This document shows positions 26,272-39,642 of a stretch of DNA of 64,000 nucleotides, piece after piece. Positions within the stretch are counted from its first letter, which is position 1; every line of letters starts with the position of its first letter. A program made the translations under genes and the position numbers. The stretch is from Ustulina deusta (Eukaryota > Ascomycota > Sordariomycetes > Xylariales > Xylariaceae), in assembly GCA_023159155.1 (NCBI GenBank), contig JAJNNX010000003.1:1240001-1304000 (forward strand), in the 5' to 3' direction. The notes below the pieces were generated by a model, which was not told the DNA's origin, ran no database searches, and saw nothing but the letters and a program-made list of their open reading frames with translations.

Positions 26272-28344
26272 AAAGCGCGAGGCGCAAGTCCAGTTTGCTG
26301 TGATGGTGGTGGTGGTGGTGGATGATGGAAGGTATTAGTAGAGGTTGATAGGGGAAGCCAAAGCCAGAAGGTGGTCGGAGCGCAGCAGGAAGGGCTGTGC
26401 TGCGCTGGGTTGCTGCCTAGACACAACTTGGAGGATGCCGCTGCTGGAAAAGGGGGGGGGCAGATGTGTGTCAGATGTGTGACGCCAAAGGGCAGATTGA
26501 CGCCAAGGCTGACGTAACGTGCGGGTGGGTCTGACTGGGGTGCTGACTGGGGTCTCTGGTAGATTCTCGTTCTGCAGGTGGCCACAGTGCTGCTGTAATC
26601 CGCACTTGGGGGACCAAGCTCGCATGCGATCGGAGGATCCGGGTCGTGCGAAAGCTGAGGCAACAGCCCACCTAGGATATTTCTATGGCTGGCAAACTGT
26701 TCCAATCCTGTACACGATACACTTGCGCCCAATCGAGAGTGCGCGGGGCCCTTTCAAGGTGCAGTGCAGTGCAGCGCAGTGGGTGGGCTTGGGTTGGCGA
26801 TTGACGGACACCGCAATGGTGGATCAACCTGCTGAAAGGGAAGAAATAGGGGGCAAATCGGAGAGAAAGAGGATTCCTCTTGGTGATGTGGCCACCGCCA
26901 ATTTGTCAAAGCCAAGCGAAACTCTGTCTGAGTCAGGCCCAATTCCAGGTCAAGGACAAGGACAGGAGCACCGGCGAAATGAATGTGTAAAAGGTGCACG
27001 GGTGCAACTCAGAGAAGACAGAAGGGACAAACCAGAGAGGTAGTGCCCCCGTGAGCGAGTGCAGCAGGTGTACTCTGCAAGAGAGTGTGATGTGCTTGCG
27101 GCAGTAGCAGGCAGAGGCCTTGAGGCTTTGGTGGCGACGGTGACAGCAACAGCGACAGCGACGACAACACCGAAGGTGATGCACGCGAAGATCTTCTAGC
27201 GCCCAAAACGTGGATTAAATAAAAATAGATATGTCGACGAAAACTGAAGTATTAAGTAAAAGTACAGGAATTCCGTATCCGTTTGGTGGCTGTGCAAGTT
27301 GACGCGTTGATTGATTGATTGATTGATTGATCGATTGATTCAGTGAGGATGAGAATGATGGTGGTGGATGAATTGCGACCGGCGACAAGATGATGGGGAT
27401 GGCGGTTCCACGACGGGGGAATCAATCAACAGGGCGATCAAAGGCGATCAATCACACTCTATTCAACGGAGACGGAAAGACGGAATACCGTATGTATTAG
27501 AACAATGGTATATTTTTTGGATCCTTTTCTGGTTTATGAGGCCGCAGTTTGCGACCGAGAGAGTGATGCCGGGTATAACGCGTGCGCGCAAAGGAAAGGC
27601 TACTTGAGAGATAAGAGGGAACGACAAGGAAGAAGAGAAACGGATTGGTTGTCGCGAAGGAATGCGAGGAGAGGAGCTAAGATCATACAAACGGTGCAAC
27701 AATGTACGTGGTATTATTAGGAGTGCAGCAGGGAGTGTTGGGATGGCGAAGGGGTCAAAGGAAAAGGCAAAGTCAAATGAATCGCATTTGTTTCGCCTGC
27801 TCTCTTGCGCGACTTGTTGCGACCGCAAAAGTGGTAGTCGGTATTGTACAGAGTACGAGGTTGTAGGGATGGGAGATGGGAGATGGCCCAGATGGGTGAT
27901 TGAACAGCCTGGTGACACGAGCTACCTCGGAGAGAGTAGGGGAAAGGGGCTGGACTGCTAAAATCCACTAGTGTGGTTAATGCATTTACCTACAATGTAA
28001 ACTGCAACTATAGTTAGATGGCGAGTGTGGGTGGTGTGTGTGGGCGACTTTTTATTTTATCACCTTATTAGAGAGTGAAAGTACGTGAGCATCGAGAATG
28101 AGCACTGCGGGTCTAACCTAAATAGGGAGGGATATCGGGGCAGAAATTGGGACGTGCGCCTAGGCATGTTAGGTATTAAGGTAGGTATACACTTCACTGA
28201 GCAGGGGGCTAGCAGGGAAAACCATCCGATGTGGGTCATAATTCCATTCAGGTTTCCAAATGGGAAAGGTTTTCTCGAAGCACCACCCATGACCCCATAA
28301 TACAGCACACCCCACAACGGACAAGGTAGACTGGTGTGTATAGG
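26272..28344. other. Intergenic region bordering the transposon block
   Basis: Contains the promoter of the zinc-finger gene (a GGT-rich tract near 26303-26322) and simple repeats. Open frames on both strands are compositionally biased shadows without domains. Base composition is normal here and falls sharply only inside the element that starts at 28347. Confidence 0.45.
27308..27341. repeat. GATT tetranucleotide microsatellite
   Basis: About eight tandem GATT units with one GATC interruption. Confidence 0.85.
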
Positions 28345-28346
28345 TA

Positions 28347-28493
28347 CACCTATTCCAGGATCTTTAACGTTAGTTTGGGTACGCAACCAGGGCCTTTAGC
28401 AGGGGGTGTGCCGGGGTCATAGCAAGGGGGTTGTAGGGGTCTATAAAATTGGCTGACGTTTCCCCTTGTATGTATATATATACTGTAATTTGT
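28347..28493 (+). repeat. Left terminal inverted repeat of element A
   Basis: About 147 bp, pairing with 47452-47597 in inverse orientation. The first ~75 bases are nearly identical, then small length differences appear. It is GC-rich compared with the interior. Confidence 0.85.
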
Positions 28494-29619
28494 ATGGGAA
28501 GGTACAAGCCCAAAAAACCTTGAAAAATTTGTACAGACCGGCTAACCCTTTTATTTTTTATACCTATAACACTACCTGCAACAACACTAACAATACTAAC
28601 AATACTAATATTACTAATTAATGTATTCTATATATTCTATGTTTTTTAGCTATTTCTGCACTTCTTATGCTAAATCTGCAACTCTAATGCTATATTTAGT
28701 CCTGTTAGTACTACTACACAAACTAATTATTTTGTTTATATAGCATTTATATAAGTACAAAATAAAACTTATATAATTAACTATATTAGCTAGCATAATA
28801 AATGCTTTTAACGCCCCTAAATTCTTTTTAATTGCTATATAACTATTTTATATAAATTTTTATTTTTATTACATATAATTTTATTAGTTAACAAAGTAAT
28901 AGTTTATTTTAGCCCTATTAAATATATTAGTATATTTTTTTGATTTAATAAAACTTATATTGTTTAATATTACAATTTAAACAATTAATCTTTACAATAT
29001 ATTATATATAACTTTACTAACTAATATAAAAGCAATTTGAAATATTTTTTATATTAGCATATAAAAAGTATATTAAATAAAGGTATATAGCTATAGATTA
29101 GCTATATAAAGATTAAACAACTATATATGCCAAACAATTATATAAAAATTAAAAAGTTTTTTGTAAGTAATAAAATAGCAAAACTATTAAATTATTTAAG
29201 TATTATATTTTAAATATTTTTATATATATTTTTATATAAAAAGCTGCTTATATATTAATTAAATTATATTTTATTATTTTAAATTACTTTTAAATATTTT
29301 AAAAATATTATAGTATTATATTTAAAGCATAAATATATATATTTTATATAGCAATTTGTTTATTTAACAATTTAATAACTTTTTATTATATTTAATTATT
29401 TTTTATAGCTAATTTAATATACTTAATACTAATTTATATAAAAAATCTTCCGGAATAGCTTTTTAAACATAAGTAATAGCAATATATAATTTTAAAAAGC
29501 TTAAACTTTATAAGTTATAATTATAATATAGCTAGTTCTTTATTTAGAACTATATATTTTTAATTAGGTTAAAATTAAAGCTTTTAATAGGCTACTTAAA
29601 AGTATATATTCTATATTTA

Positions 29620-29798
29620 TGTTATAAATAGGAAGTTCACAAGGTTAGGTATAATATATAGAAAGATAAGTTATATATTTAGTAAGGTTGGCTTATAAAA
29701 CTAAAGCTTATAAAAAGAAATTTTTTTATTAAAATAGGTATAGATATAATATATATATATAGTAAGTGTGCACTAGTCCTAGTATACCAGACATAATA
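29620..29798 (+). repeat. 5' (left) LTR of element B
   Basis: Matches 46270-46448 base for base in length. Differences look like transitions. A recognisable shared segment is AGTGTGCACTAGTCCTAGTA near the right end. Confidence 0.85.
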
Positions 29799-32700
29799 AC
29801 TATCTTTCCTTTTTTAGTTAGGTTATTTCTAACCTAATATATATAAGTATATAAGATGTAAGGTGTATAGTATAAGTAAGTAGTATATATATATAAATAG
29901 GGGGTAATTTAAGTACGGGGTTTATGCAGAATTAAAGTAATATATATGCGATTAATACAATATAATTAATTAGGTGTTTATAGGTATAAGTATATAAGTA
30001 CTTTTATTATATTAATAATATGTAGTATTATTATTATTATTAATATAAATACTTTAGTACTTATGTAGTATTATTAATTAGGAGTTTTGGTATATATATA
30101 GTATAGTATATATATATATATTATATATTTAAGTATATAATAAATTTTAATACTAGTAATTTAAGCATAAGCTACGTATAAATTGCTTATAAAACTAATC
30201 TAGTTTTGTATAAATATTCCAGCTTAGTCCTTTTTTTTTTTTTTTTTTTTTTAACTGCTACTATTATTTTAGTTAGTTTTAGCTACTCTTTTACTTCGCT
30301 ACTATTATTTCTTACTTTTTTTTATTTTATTTTTATACTAATATTATTATGTTTAATACTAACTTTATTGCTTTGTTTTTAGATAATAAGCCTTTTATTA
30401 TTTGCTATAACTATTGCTTTTAATATAAAGTTTATTAAAAGATAATTAATAGTTATAATTGCTATAACTATAAGCGTTATATGCGCAAGCAGAGTATATA
30501 TACTAAAAATAAAGCATATAGGCGTAGGGCTACTAAAAATCTGGTCTATAGAGCATATATATATTAACGCTATTTTAGTAATATTTATAATAAAGCTTAG
30601 CCCAATTTTGGCCGGCTTATTTAGGTTATTTATATAATAAAGAAAATAGGGGCTTTTTTTTGTAATAAATACTAAAAAGGCAAAAAAACATACGAGCTAA
30701 TAAATATAATTATATTTGTTTTATATTAGTATTTTTATTAATTTAAATATATTATATAATTAAGTTTTAAGCTTAATATTTTTTAATATAGTTTATATAA
30801 ATAAATTATTAAATTAGTTTTATTAGTTTTTTAACTTTAAATTAAATAAAAATAGCTATAAAGTTATAAATAAAACAAGCTTAAGTATTTAATAGGTATT
30901 CTTAAAGTTTTATTAGTAATTTATTAATATTTAATTTTGTTTGCTAAAAATATTTTATTGTTTTATAATAACTTATTGTTTTTAATTTAAAATTACTAAT
31001 ATTTTAGGTAATTTAAAAGTAAGTAGTTTTATTTTTGTTTTATAATATATTTATTAGTTATTTATATAGGTTTAAAATGTTTATATTATATATACTTAAA
31101 TAATAATATAATAAAAAAACATATAGTTTTAAATAGTAATACATATTTTTTTTAACGCTATAAATACTTTTATTTATTTTTAGTTCGTAGGGTTATTTAA
31201 TATAATTAAATGCTAGCTTAATATTAAATATATTTTTATAAAAATATTTTATATTTTTAATTTAAGGATTATAGTTATATATTATAAATATTAACTGTTT
31301 GTTATTTTATATTAAAAATATAAAAAATAGTAGTAAGCGCTACTAATTAAATTATTTAGATTATTAGATTAGTTAATATAGCTAATATAAATATTATTTA
31401 TTTTAATAAAATTTAATTTTAAAAGTAGTTTATATATAGCTTAATAGTAGAGCATAAATTAAGTATTTAAAATAGTTAGTTTAATTTTAACTATATAAAT
31501 ATTTATAGGTTTATTTTTATTAATTTGCTAGAGTTTCGGGCTAATACAATTATAAAAATAGTAAGTTTTTAAATAATAAAGCAGAATACTTTTAAATAAA
31601 AATAAAAATAATTAATTTTTTTTTATAACTAGTTTAAATATAAATTGTTAGGTTAAAAGTTTTTTTTTTTTTAGTAATTTTGCTATTATTTAAAAGTTTG
31701 TATTGCTTTAAATATTATAATATTAGTAGCTAATATTTATTAGTTATATTTAGTTAGCTAGCTTTTTTATTTAATTTTATAATATAATTTATAATTATAT
31801 ATTTGTTTTATTATTATATTTTTAATTTTTTACTTATTTAAATTGTTTATAAAGTTTAATATAAGTAAATTATATATAGTATTAGCTTTTTAAAATTTAA
31901 ATAGTTAAATAAAAAAAATATTATAAAAACAGATATATTATGCTAAAAATATAAAGCAATATATTTACGATTTAATATAGTTAAAAATTTAAAATAAGCT
32001 AATAAACTTAGGTATAAGTTTAGAATATTTAAAACTTAAGTTTTTTATAGATAATATTACTATATTTCTAATTTTATAAGTTATAAGTTTATATTTAATA
32101 TTATAATATTTTTAATGCTTTTTAATTATAATTTATTATTAATTTTTTAAGTTATTTTTAATAGTTTATAGTTTTTATAATTATTTTTATATTACTAGCA
32201 CCTTTTTTAAAATAAAGTTGTTTTTAATAAATAGTTTAAATTTTAGTATATAGTTATATAAAGCTTTAAAAAATAACTTATTAGTTATACTATTAATAGC
32301 TAAATTAATTATAAAATATGCTTAAAGGAATAGTTATAGCTAATTAGTTTGTTTGCTATTAATAAAGTATTTAAAGTAGTTTTTAATTATTTGATTTATA
32401 TGCTTTATTTGCCTATTAATTCTAGGATAAAATATAACCAAATATCTTTTTTTAATCTTAAAATAATAATATAAGTCTAACTAGAAATAACTAATAAAAA
32501 AAGAGCTACGGTTTAATATAATACTTATAAGATTTTTATAAATATATTTAATTTTTTAATAAAATAAAATAATAAATTATATCAAAGTTATTTTAATATT
32601 AATAAAAAATAAATATATTAACTTAATAAATTTATTAATAATTACTAAAATATAATTAATTTAGTAATTTTTATAAAAAATTAAAAATAGTCTAACTATA

Positions 32701-33210
32701 AAGTTTATAAATAGTTTTTATATAAGAACTAAAAATATAAATAAAATATTAAGTTTGCTATATTTTTAGTAATGTTTTGCTTTTAATTTAAAATATATTA
32801 TATAACTATTTATATAATTATTAATATTTGTTTTTATTTTTAGCTAAAAAAACTTATATTATAGTAGTTTAAATATATATTTTTGTTTAAAATGCTTTAC
32901 TAATAAGTTATTATAATATAATTTAATAAATTAAAAATAAATAAATTTAAAAAAAAAATATAAACTTTATTTTTATAATATAAAAAAGATTTTTTAATTA
33001 TTTATTAAAAGTTTATAGGTTTTCTAGTATTAATATACTTTTTAATCAATTTATATTTAAAGTCTTTTTATTAAATATTTTAAATTATATTTTATAGATT
33101 TTATAATATATTTAGATTTTAGAAGTTCTTATTACTTATAACTATTTATATTTATATATATATAACTGCTTATATAAGAATGGTTTTTTTTTAAAAAGTT
33201 AGGTAGTATA
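29799..33210. pseudogene. Left internal part of element B, degraded
   Basis: About 3.4 kb of extreme AT content with dense stops in every frame, and a 22-T run at 30231-30252. No protein domain can be identified. Some less degraded patches (30470-30650) keep GC-containing codons but match nothing I recognise. Confidence 0.6.
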
Positions 33211-33481
33211 AGTTACGGTATGGTGGCTGGTGGCCAGCAGCATGGCTACAACCCACAAGCCACACAAACCGCAATCTTTAATTCCCAGGTCACATAACTT
33301 ACACCTGGCCAGCACCTGGCAATTACCTAACAGCTGCCCACACCTCCCACCAATCCACCCATAAAGAACCTACAACGCACCCTTATAAAATTAGCCTTCC
33401 TTTTTCTTCATACTTAGATTCTAATACAAAGTTCGCTTTCAAAATAAAGCCTTGCCTTCTATGATTGCTCAACACATAATA
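33211..33481 (+). repeat. 5' LTR of element C
   Basis: Starts GTTACGGTATGG and ends near CACATAATA. Paired with 42229-42499. The 3' copy carries additional A and T at former G and C positions. The exact first base is ambiguous by one or two positions. Confidence 0.85.
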
Positions 33482-33625
33482 ATCTAAGTATCGCTCTTAC
33501 AAAGCATATCAGGACTACCTTCAAATATCTTCCCGAACAATTGAACAACTTATACGTAGCATACACTACAACCACTCGATACAACCCTAAACCATCTACT
33601 AAAACCTAGCTTCCGTCTTAGCAGC

Positions 33626-35419
33626 ATGGCACAAACCCCAAAAGAGCGTGCCCACATAGAAAGCACAGCCCGCAAAAAAATACGTTTCTCATTAGATAAC
33701 CTTAAAAAAGGCATACTTCAACCTAATAAAAAACCTCGCTCCAATGCACAACAACAATCGTCGGATATATCGTTTATACAAGAACCCCCGTCCAGTCAAT
33801 CCATTACAGCCAAACACAACAATAATAAAAATAAACAACCTACCATTATCCAAGTAAACAACAAATTTAAACAGGCCATCACTAACCCTACCTTCACCAA
33901 CCACCAATACTATCACAAGCGAAAAAAATTCAACAAAAAAACTACAAACCTAATTAACCAGTACGCAACAACATACATCAAAAGAAATAATCCCGCCTTC
34001 CCTTTTAGCGCAATCACTCCAAAAATAAAACAAGCAATCCCTATGTTTAAAGGACTCATAGACCAGGCCGCCTTCAACGCCGTTCTAAATCATCCAGAGG
34101 CTTTGTGGCAAAAATTTAAGCTACAAAACATTATAATAATTACTAATACTCAACACGCCTTAGATCTGCATAAATTACTACAGAAGACCAAAGATAATAT
34201 AACAGGCCTCCTCAAGTAGGGCAAATACCTTGCTGACTTAAGTTCCAACAAAAATACCAGTCAAAAGATTTTAATTAAAGATCTCCAAGTACAACTTACT
34301 AAGTTCGAGTCTGGTAACCCCAGCTCTTCGACCCGTCGTACAAATACCTCTCGACAGACGGACCAGCAGCAAACCATCAACCAACTCCTAAACAAACTCA
34401 AAACAATAACCGCCCAACGCAATAGTTTGCAAAATCAAGTAACAAAAACAAATCAGCACGTAGTAGACTTGATCGCCCAACACCAGTCAACTCCGCACTC
34501 GGAACAAACCAAAGGAGGGTCCCGCAAAACCGCTCGAGTACACATAACCACCTTCTATAACAACGCAGCAAAAGACGAAATCAAGTTCAAAATATAGCAC
34601 AGAGGCATAAAGAACCGCCTTTCTACTAATAAAAATTAGTTCGCTAACAATGCTACAAAAATAACAAACATTAAGTCCCGTCTTAAGGGAAAAGCTACAG
34701 AAAACTTACAGCCCTACCTCAAAAATACTCATCCAAATCAGATCAAAACTTCCGCAACACTATTAACTCACCTCTAGAACAGTTACCATAATATCAACAA
34801 AACCGCTAAGTCCAAAAAAAAATAGAAAAGGTTATCCTTCGAAGGCAAGTCCCTAAATAAGTTCTCCAAGTTCAAAAACAACTTTATCCGGCTCGCCGGT
34901 AAAATGCATCTTAATAAAGAAAAATAGAAAAAAAAACTCAAGGATCAACTTTCAATTCGCCTCTGCAATAAGACCATATCCAAATATCTCAAAAACAGTA
35001 TTACCTTCAACGCCTATATAAAGTACACTACTCAAATTGCCCATCAGCTGAACATCAGCAACCAAAAAAAAAACGCAGCCCGTAAGGCCAAAGAACAGAC
35101 TCCTGCCGCAACCAAGAACAATACAAAAAAGAATAACAACACTAACCAAAAAAGTAGAGCAAATACAAAAGACAACACAGCACCTACGGTCCAAAGCCCC
35201 AAGATTAGCAACAATAAAATAAAAAAGCTAATTCTCGAAAGAAAATGCTTTAACTACAAGCAATAAGGACATACATCAAAAAACTGTCCAACAAAGGCTA
35301 GCGTGGCGGCCGACCGCAAAACCCGAGTAAATACCATACTCGCAAAATATGGCAGACTAAATACGCCCGCCCCAAAAAATAGTTCTAATAAAGACCATGC
35401 CGAGCCGTCAAAAGAGTAA
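33626..35419 (+). pseudogene. gag remnant of element C
   Basis: Frame opens at ATG 33626 (MAQTPKERAHIE) and is intact to 34219, then continues in the same frame with several TAG/TAA interruptions to a stop at 35419, about 598 codons in all. The protein would be Lys/Asn/Gln-rich with a coiled-coil-like middle part (34370-34480). Near 35240-35290 a zinc-knuckle pattern C-x2-(Y for C)-x4-H-x4-C is visible, with the second cysteine replaced by tyrosine (TGC to TAC) and a stop inside. Pol follows in a different frame. These breaks are what RIP produces. Confidence 0.75.
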
Positions 35420-37225
35420 CCCTAGGTAAAATAGACTCCCACCCAGGGAGTATGTCTCCGGATCATAAAAAAAAAAACATAGTAAATAAGTTTCTTAAAA
35501 AAAAGCCCCTCCTATACACTTATACTATAAACAGTAATAGACTATCTTTAACAACTCATAATTCTCTCAGAAATACAAGAGCCGGACTATATATATCCAT
35601 AAATACTCGCTTTGCTAAAAAAGTCCTACAACAACTATAACCCACCGTAACAGAAATACCGCCATGCCCTGTGACAAGATACAACAGCAAAGGTCAGCAA
35701 TTGATTAAGCAAGCACTATTAATTAACCTAAAAATCCAAAGCCACACCTTCCAACAGATCCCAGTATTCGTACTAAACATACAACACAACGTCATTCTTA
35801 GCAAGCTATGGTTCCAAACCCACAACATCCTGCCAGACTATCAATAAAATAGACTAGTATTCCCGCCGGACTTACCAGCTAAACCTGACTACAAACACAA
35901 CCTAGCAATAGATAACGCTAAGGGATAATTATCACACCCTTCCTTCCAAACGGACGCACAACATAGAAATACAAAGTTAGAAAAGGATATAAAACGCCAA
36001 GAAAAACAACAGCAAGCCGCAAACCAGTACAACCAGGCACGCAACACCGCACAACAACCTCGTATTAACATTCTAAAGAGAGGTAACCCAACTGCAAGAA
36101 ATATCGCCAAAATAAAAAAAAAGCTATACAACACCCCTCTCCCTCCACCCAAGCCCACTTACAAAAAAAAAAAAAAAACAAAAAAGGAACAGGAAAAGCA
36201 AAAATCCAAAAAATGCAAATCTTCCCGTTAGCAGTCCAATGCCGCTAGCACATATTAGCTAAGACGCAATGGCATTAGTTAGTATAAATACCAACCACAA
36301 TGTATTACAGTAAGCGCCATAACATTTAAAAAAATAGTCCGGAAAAATAACCTCTACAAAAATATACAGATTACTAGCATCCACTAAGTGGACAAAGTAA
36401 TCAAAGAACGCAAGTCTAAAAAGGAACCGTTCCCCAAAAAAGAAGACAAAAAACTCAAAAAAAAAGCCCTAGAACTTATACCCCTAAAATACTATGACCT
36501 TCTTCGTACCTTCAGCAAAATGGATTCCAATACCCTACCGCCTCACCGCCCGCAGATAGACCACAAAATAGAATTTATAAACGCAAAGTCTCCAAAAGAC
36601 TTAAGTTACAGCCCCTTATACAAAATGTTATTGGACGAATTAGAAACTATAAGAAAATACCTTGTCAACAATTTGCGCAAAAGATTTATTAAGCCAAACA
36701 ACGCCCCATTTGCGTCCCCTATCTTATTCGTAGAGAAACCCCATAGCAGACTCCACTTTTGTATAGATTATCGCAAATTAAACAAAATCACTAAGAAAGA
36801 TAAGTATCCCCTACCACTAATCGAAAAAACCCTGTCGCATATCTCCAAAGCCAAGATTTTCACCAAAATCGATGTAAAGCAGGCTTTCCATCGCATACAA
36901 GTACACCCAAAACAAGAAGACCTTACAACGTTTCGCACTCGTTACAGCACATACCATTACCGTGTTCTTCCGTTTGGTCTTACTAACGGCCCCTCCACGT
37001 TTCAAAGATACATCAATAACACCTTGTTCGATTACTTAGACGATTTCTGCAGCACCTACATAGATGACATTCTTATCTATTCCAATAACCTGGAAGAACA
37101 CCAAGTACACGTGAAAAAAGTCCTCGCTCGACTGCGATCCGCTAGCCTACAAGCGGACCTCAAGAAGTCAGAATTCCATATAACCGAAACCAAGTTCCTC
37201 AGGTACATTATTAGCACCGAAGGTA

Positions 37226-37372
37226 CACCTATTCCAGGATCTTTAACGTTAGTTTAGGTACACAACCAGGGCCTTTAGCAGGGGGTGTGCCGGGGTCATA
37301 GCAAGGGGGTTGTAGGGGTCTATAAAATTGGCTGACGTTTCCCCTTGTATGTATATATACACTATAATTTGT
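37226..37372 (+). repeat. Left terminal inverted repeat of element D
   Basis: Pairs inversely with 39497-39642. The first ~75 bases are almost identical apart from transitions. Confidence 0.85.
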
Positions 37373-39496
37373 ATGGGAAGGTACAAGCCCAAAAAACCCT
37401 GAAAAATTTGTACAGACCGGCTAACCCTTTTATTTTTTATACCTATAACACTACCTGTAACAATACTAACAATACTAACAACACTAACATTACTAATCAA
37501 CGTATTTTGCATATTCTGCGTTTTTTAGCTATTTCTATACTTCCTATGCTAAATCTGTAACTCTAACGCTATATTTAGTTCTGTTAGCACTACTATACAA
37601 ACTAATTATCTTGTTGGTATAGTATTTATATAGGTACAAGATAAAACTTGTATAACTAACTGTATTAGCCAGCATAATAGACGCCCCTAATGCCTCTAAA
37701 TTTTTCCTAATTGCTATATAACTATTCTATATGAATTTTTATTTCTGTTACATATAATTTTATTAGCTAACGAAGTAATAGTTTATCTTAGCCCTATCGG
37801 GTATATTAGTATACCTTTTTGACCTAACAAGACTTATATTATTTAATGCTACGATCTAAATAACTAATCTTTATAATATATTATATATAACTTTACTAGC
37901 TAATATAAAAACAATTTTAAGCGTTTTTTATACCGGCGTATAAAAAGTATATTAAATAAAAGTGTATAGCTATAGATTAGCTGTATAAAAATCGAACAAT
38001 TATATATGCCGGACAATTATATAAAAATTAAAAGGTTTTTTGCGGGTGACGGGGTGGCAGAACTATTAGATTATTTAAATATTATACCTTAAGTATTTTT
38101 ATATATATTTTTATATAGGAAGCTGCTTATATATTAATTAAATTATATTTTATTGTTTTAAATTATTTTTAAATACTTTAAAAATATTATAGTATTATGT
38201 TTAAAGCATAAATATACGTATTTTATATAATAATCTGTTTATTTAACAATTTAACAACCTTCTATTACGCTTAATTACTTTTTGTAGCTGATTTAGCATA
38301 CCTAACGCTAATTTATATAAAAAGTCTTCCGGAATAGCTTCCTAAGCATAAGTAATAGCAATACATAATTTTAGAAAGCTTAAACTTTGTAAGTTATAGT
38401 TGCAATATAGCTAGTCCTTTATTTAGAACTATACATTCTCGATTAGGTTAAAATTAAGGCTTTTGGTAGGCTACTTAAAGGTGTATATTCTATATTTACG
38501 TACTAACATCTTTGTTATTTTTGCTATATATAAAAGTACGTTATTATACTAAAATATAATACTGTAATATTAATATATATATTTAGCAACTAATAAAAAA
38601 ATATTATAGCAATACTTTATAGCGTTTATATTACTTATATTTTTTTTTTATATAAAAAAAAGGCTTTTCTTATACCTATAGATCATACCTTAGATCATCT
38701 AGCCTTTAGCTTTTTAGCATATAAAGTCAAATTTAGTAATATTTTCGTTATCATAGACCATAATCTATATCTTCTATATAGGGTTATTATAAGCTTAGCA
38801 CTTATTTAAAAAAGCAATTATATAAAGTTATAACTAATCAATAGCTTCGGGGTAATTATTAAGTGTAGCTCTTACGAACGCAAAACAAACGTTTTTATAG
38901 CTACAAATAAGCTAAATATTCTAGCGGCAGACCCGGCAGTTATAGCTAAGTGCTTTTATTGCTATATTTATTGCTATTTTTTTAAAACTGCCTAATTCGG
39001 GCAAAAATAACAGAATATTGTACTAGGCAACTAATCGATACTTTTGATCTTTTTTGATCTACTACTTTATCTAATTACAAATAAACATATTAATTATAAC
39101 GCAGCTACAACACTTTTTAGGTATGAAAAGGTATATATAAATCCATTAAACCTAACGAACTATATAACCTAAATAAATGGCAATAGCTTTATATAACTAG
39201 CTAATAATATTTTAAAAAGTTTCTATTTCGACTTGTTAATCGCAAGTAAAGTTAGTAGATTGTATGGAAAGTTAGATTATTAGTAAATTTGGAAATATAA
39301 CTAGCTGCTAGATAGCTTAAAAAAAAGCTATTATAAAAATATATTGCTAATTTTTTCGATTTAGGTATATTTTGCATAGAAAACACAAAAAATTAAAAAT
39401 ATCTAGCATTAATAGTAATATATTAACTTTTATTACAAAAAAAAAACAGTTAAATGCTATAGTTTCGGACAAAATTATAAGCTTATACTTTTATAT

Positions 39497-39642
39497 ACAA
39501 ATTATAGTATAAAGTATATACAAGGGGTGGCGTCAGCTAATTTTACGAACCCTTACTATGACCCCTATACACCCCTTGCACACCCCCTACTAAAGGCCCT
39601 GGTTGCATACCTAAACTAACATTAAAGATCCTAGAATAGGTG
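39497..39642 (-). repeat. Right terminal inverted repeat of element D
   Basis: Inverse counterpart of 37226-37372. Also matches the right end of copy A (47452-47597) in direct orientation. Confidence 0.85.

Larger units (their letters stand above)
37226..39642. mobile_element. Element D: intact-length 2,417-bp TIR transposon copy inside C pol
   Basis: Bounded by CACCTATTCC and GAATAGGTG ends, with TIRs 37226-37372 and 39497-39642. It sits in the reverse transcriptase frame after the TEG motif. TA is duplicated (37224-37225 and 39643-39644), and removing the element with one TA restores the frame into the conserved E-G-I-Q-V-D-P context. It has the same length as the rebuilt copy A and is less AT-shifted than A, consistent with later arrival. 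Open frames inside are short. The right half again has a CxxC-type frame (about 38860-38990), here with one cysteine changed to tyrosine. No transposase domain is recognised, so it may be non-autonomous or too mutated. Confidence 0.88.

Noticed and set aside
27308..27341. Tandem units considered as a CRISPR-like array
   Set aside because: Units are 4 bp without spacers, a plain microsatellite in a eukaryotic genome.
37226..39642. Idea that D is an internally deleted (MITE-like) derivative of a 19-kb outer element
   Set aside because: The extra sequence in the outer copy starts and ends with LTRs and an ATTTA duplication, so D shows the original uninterrupted form.
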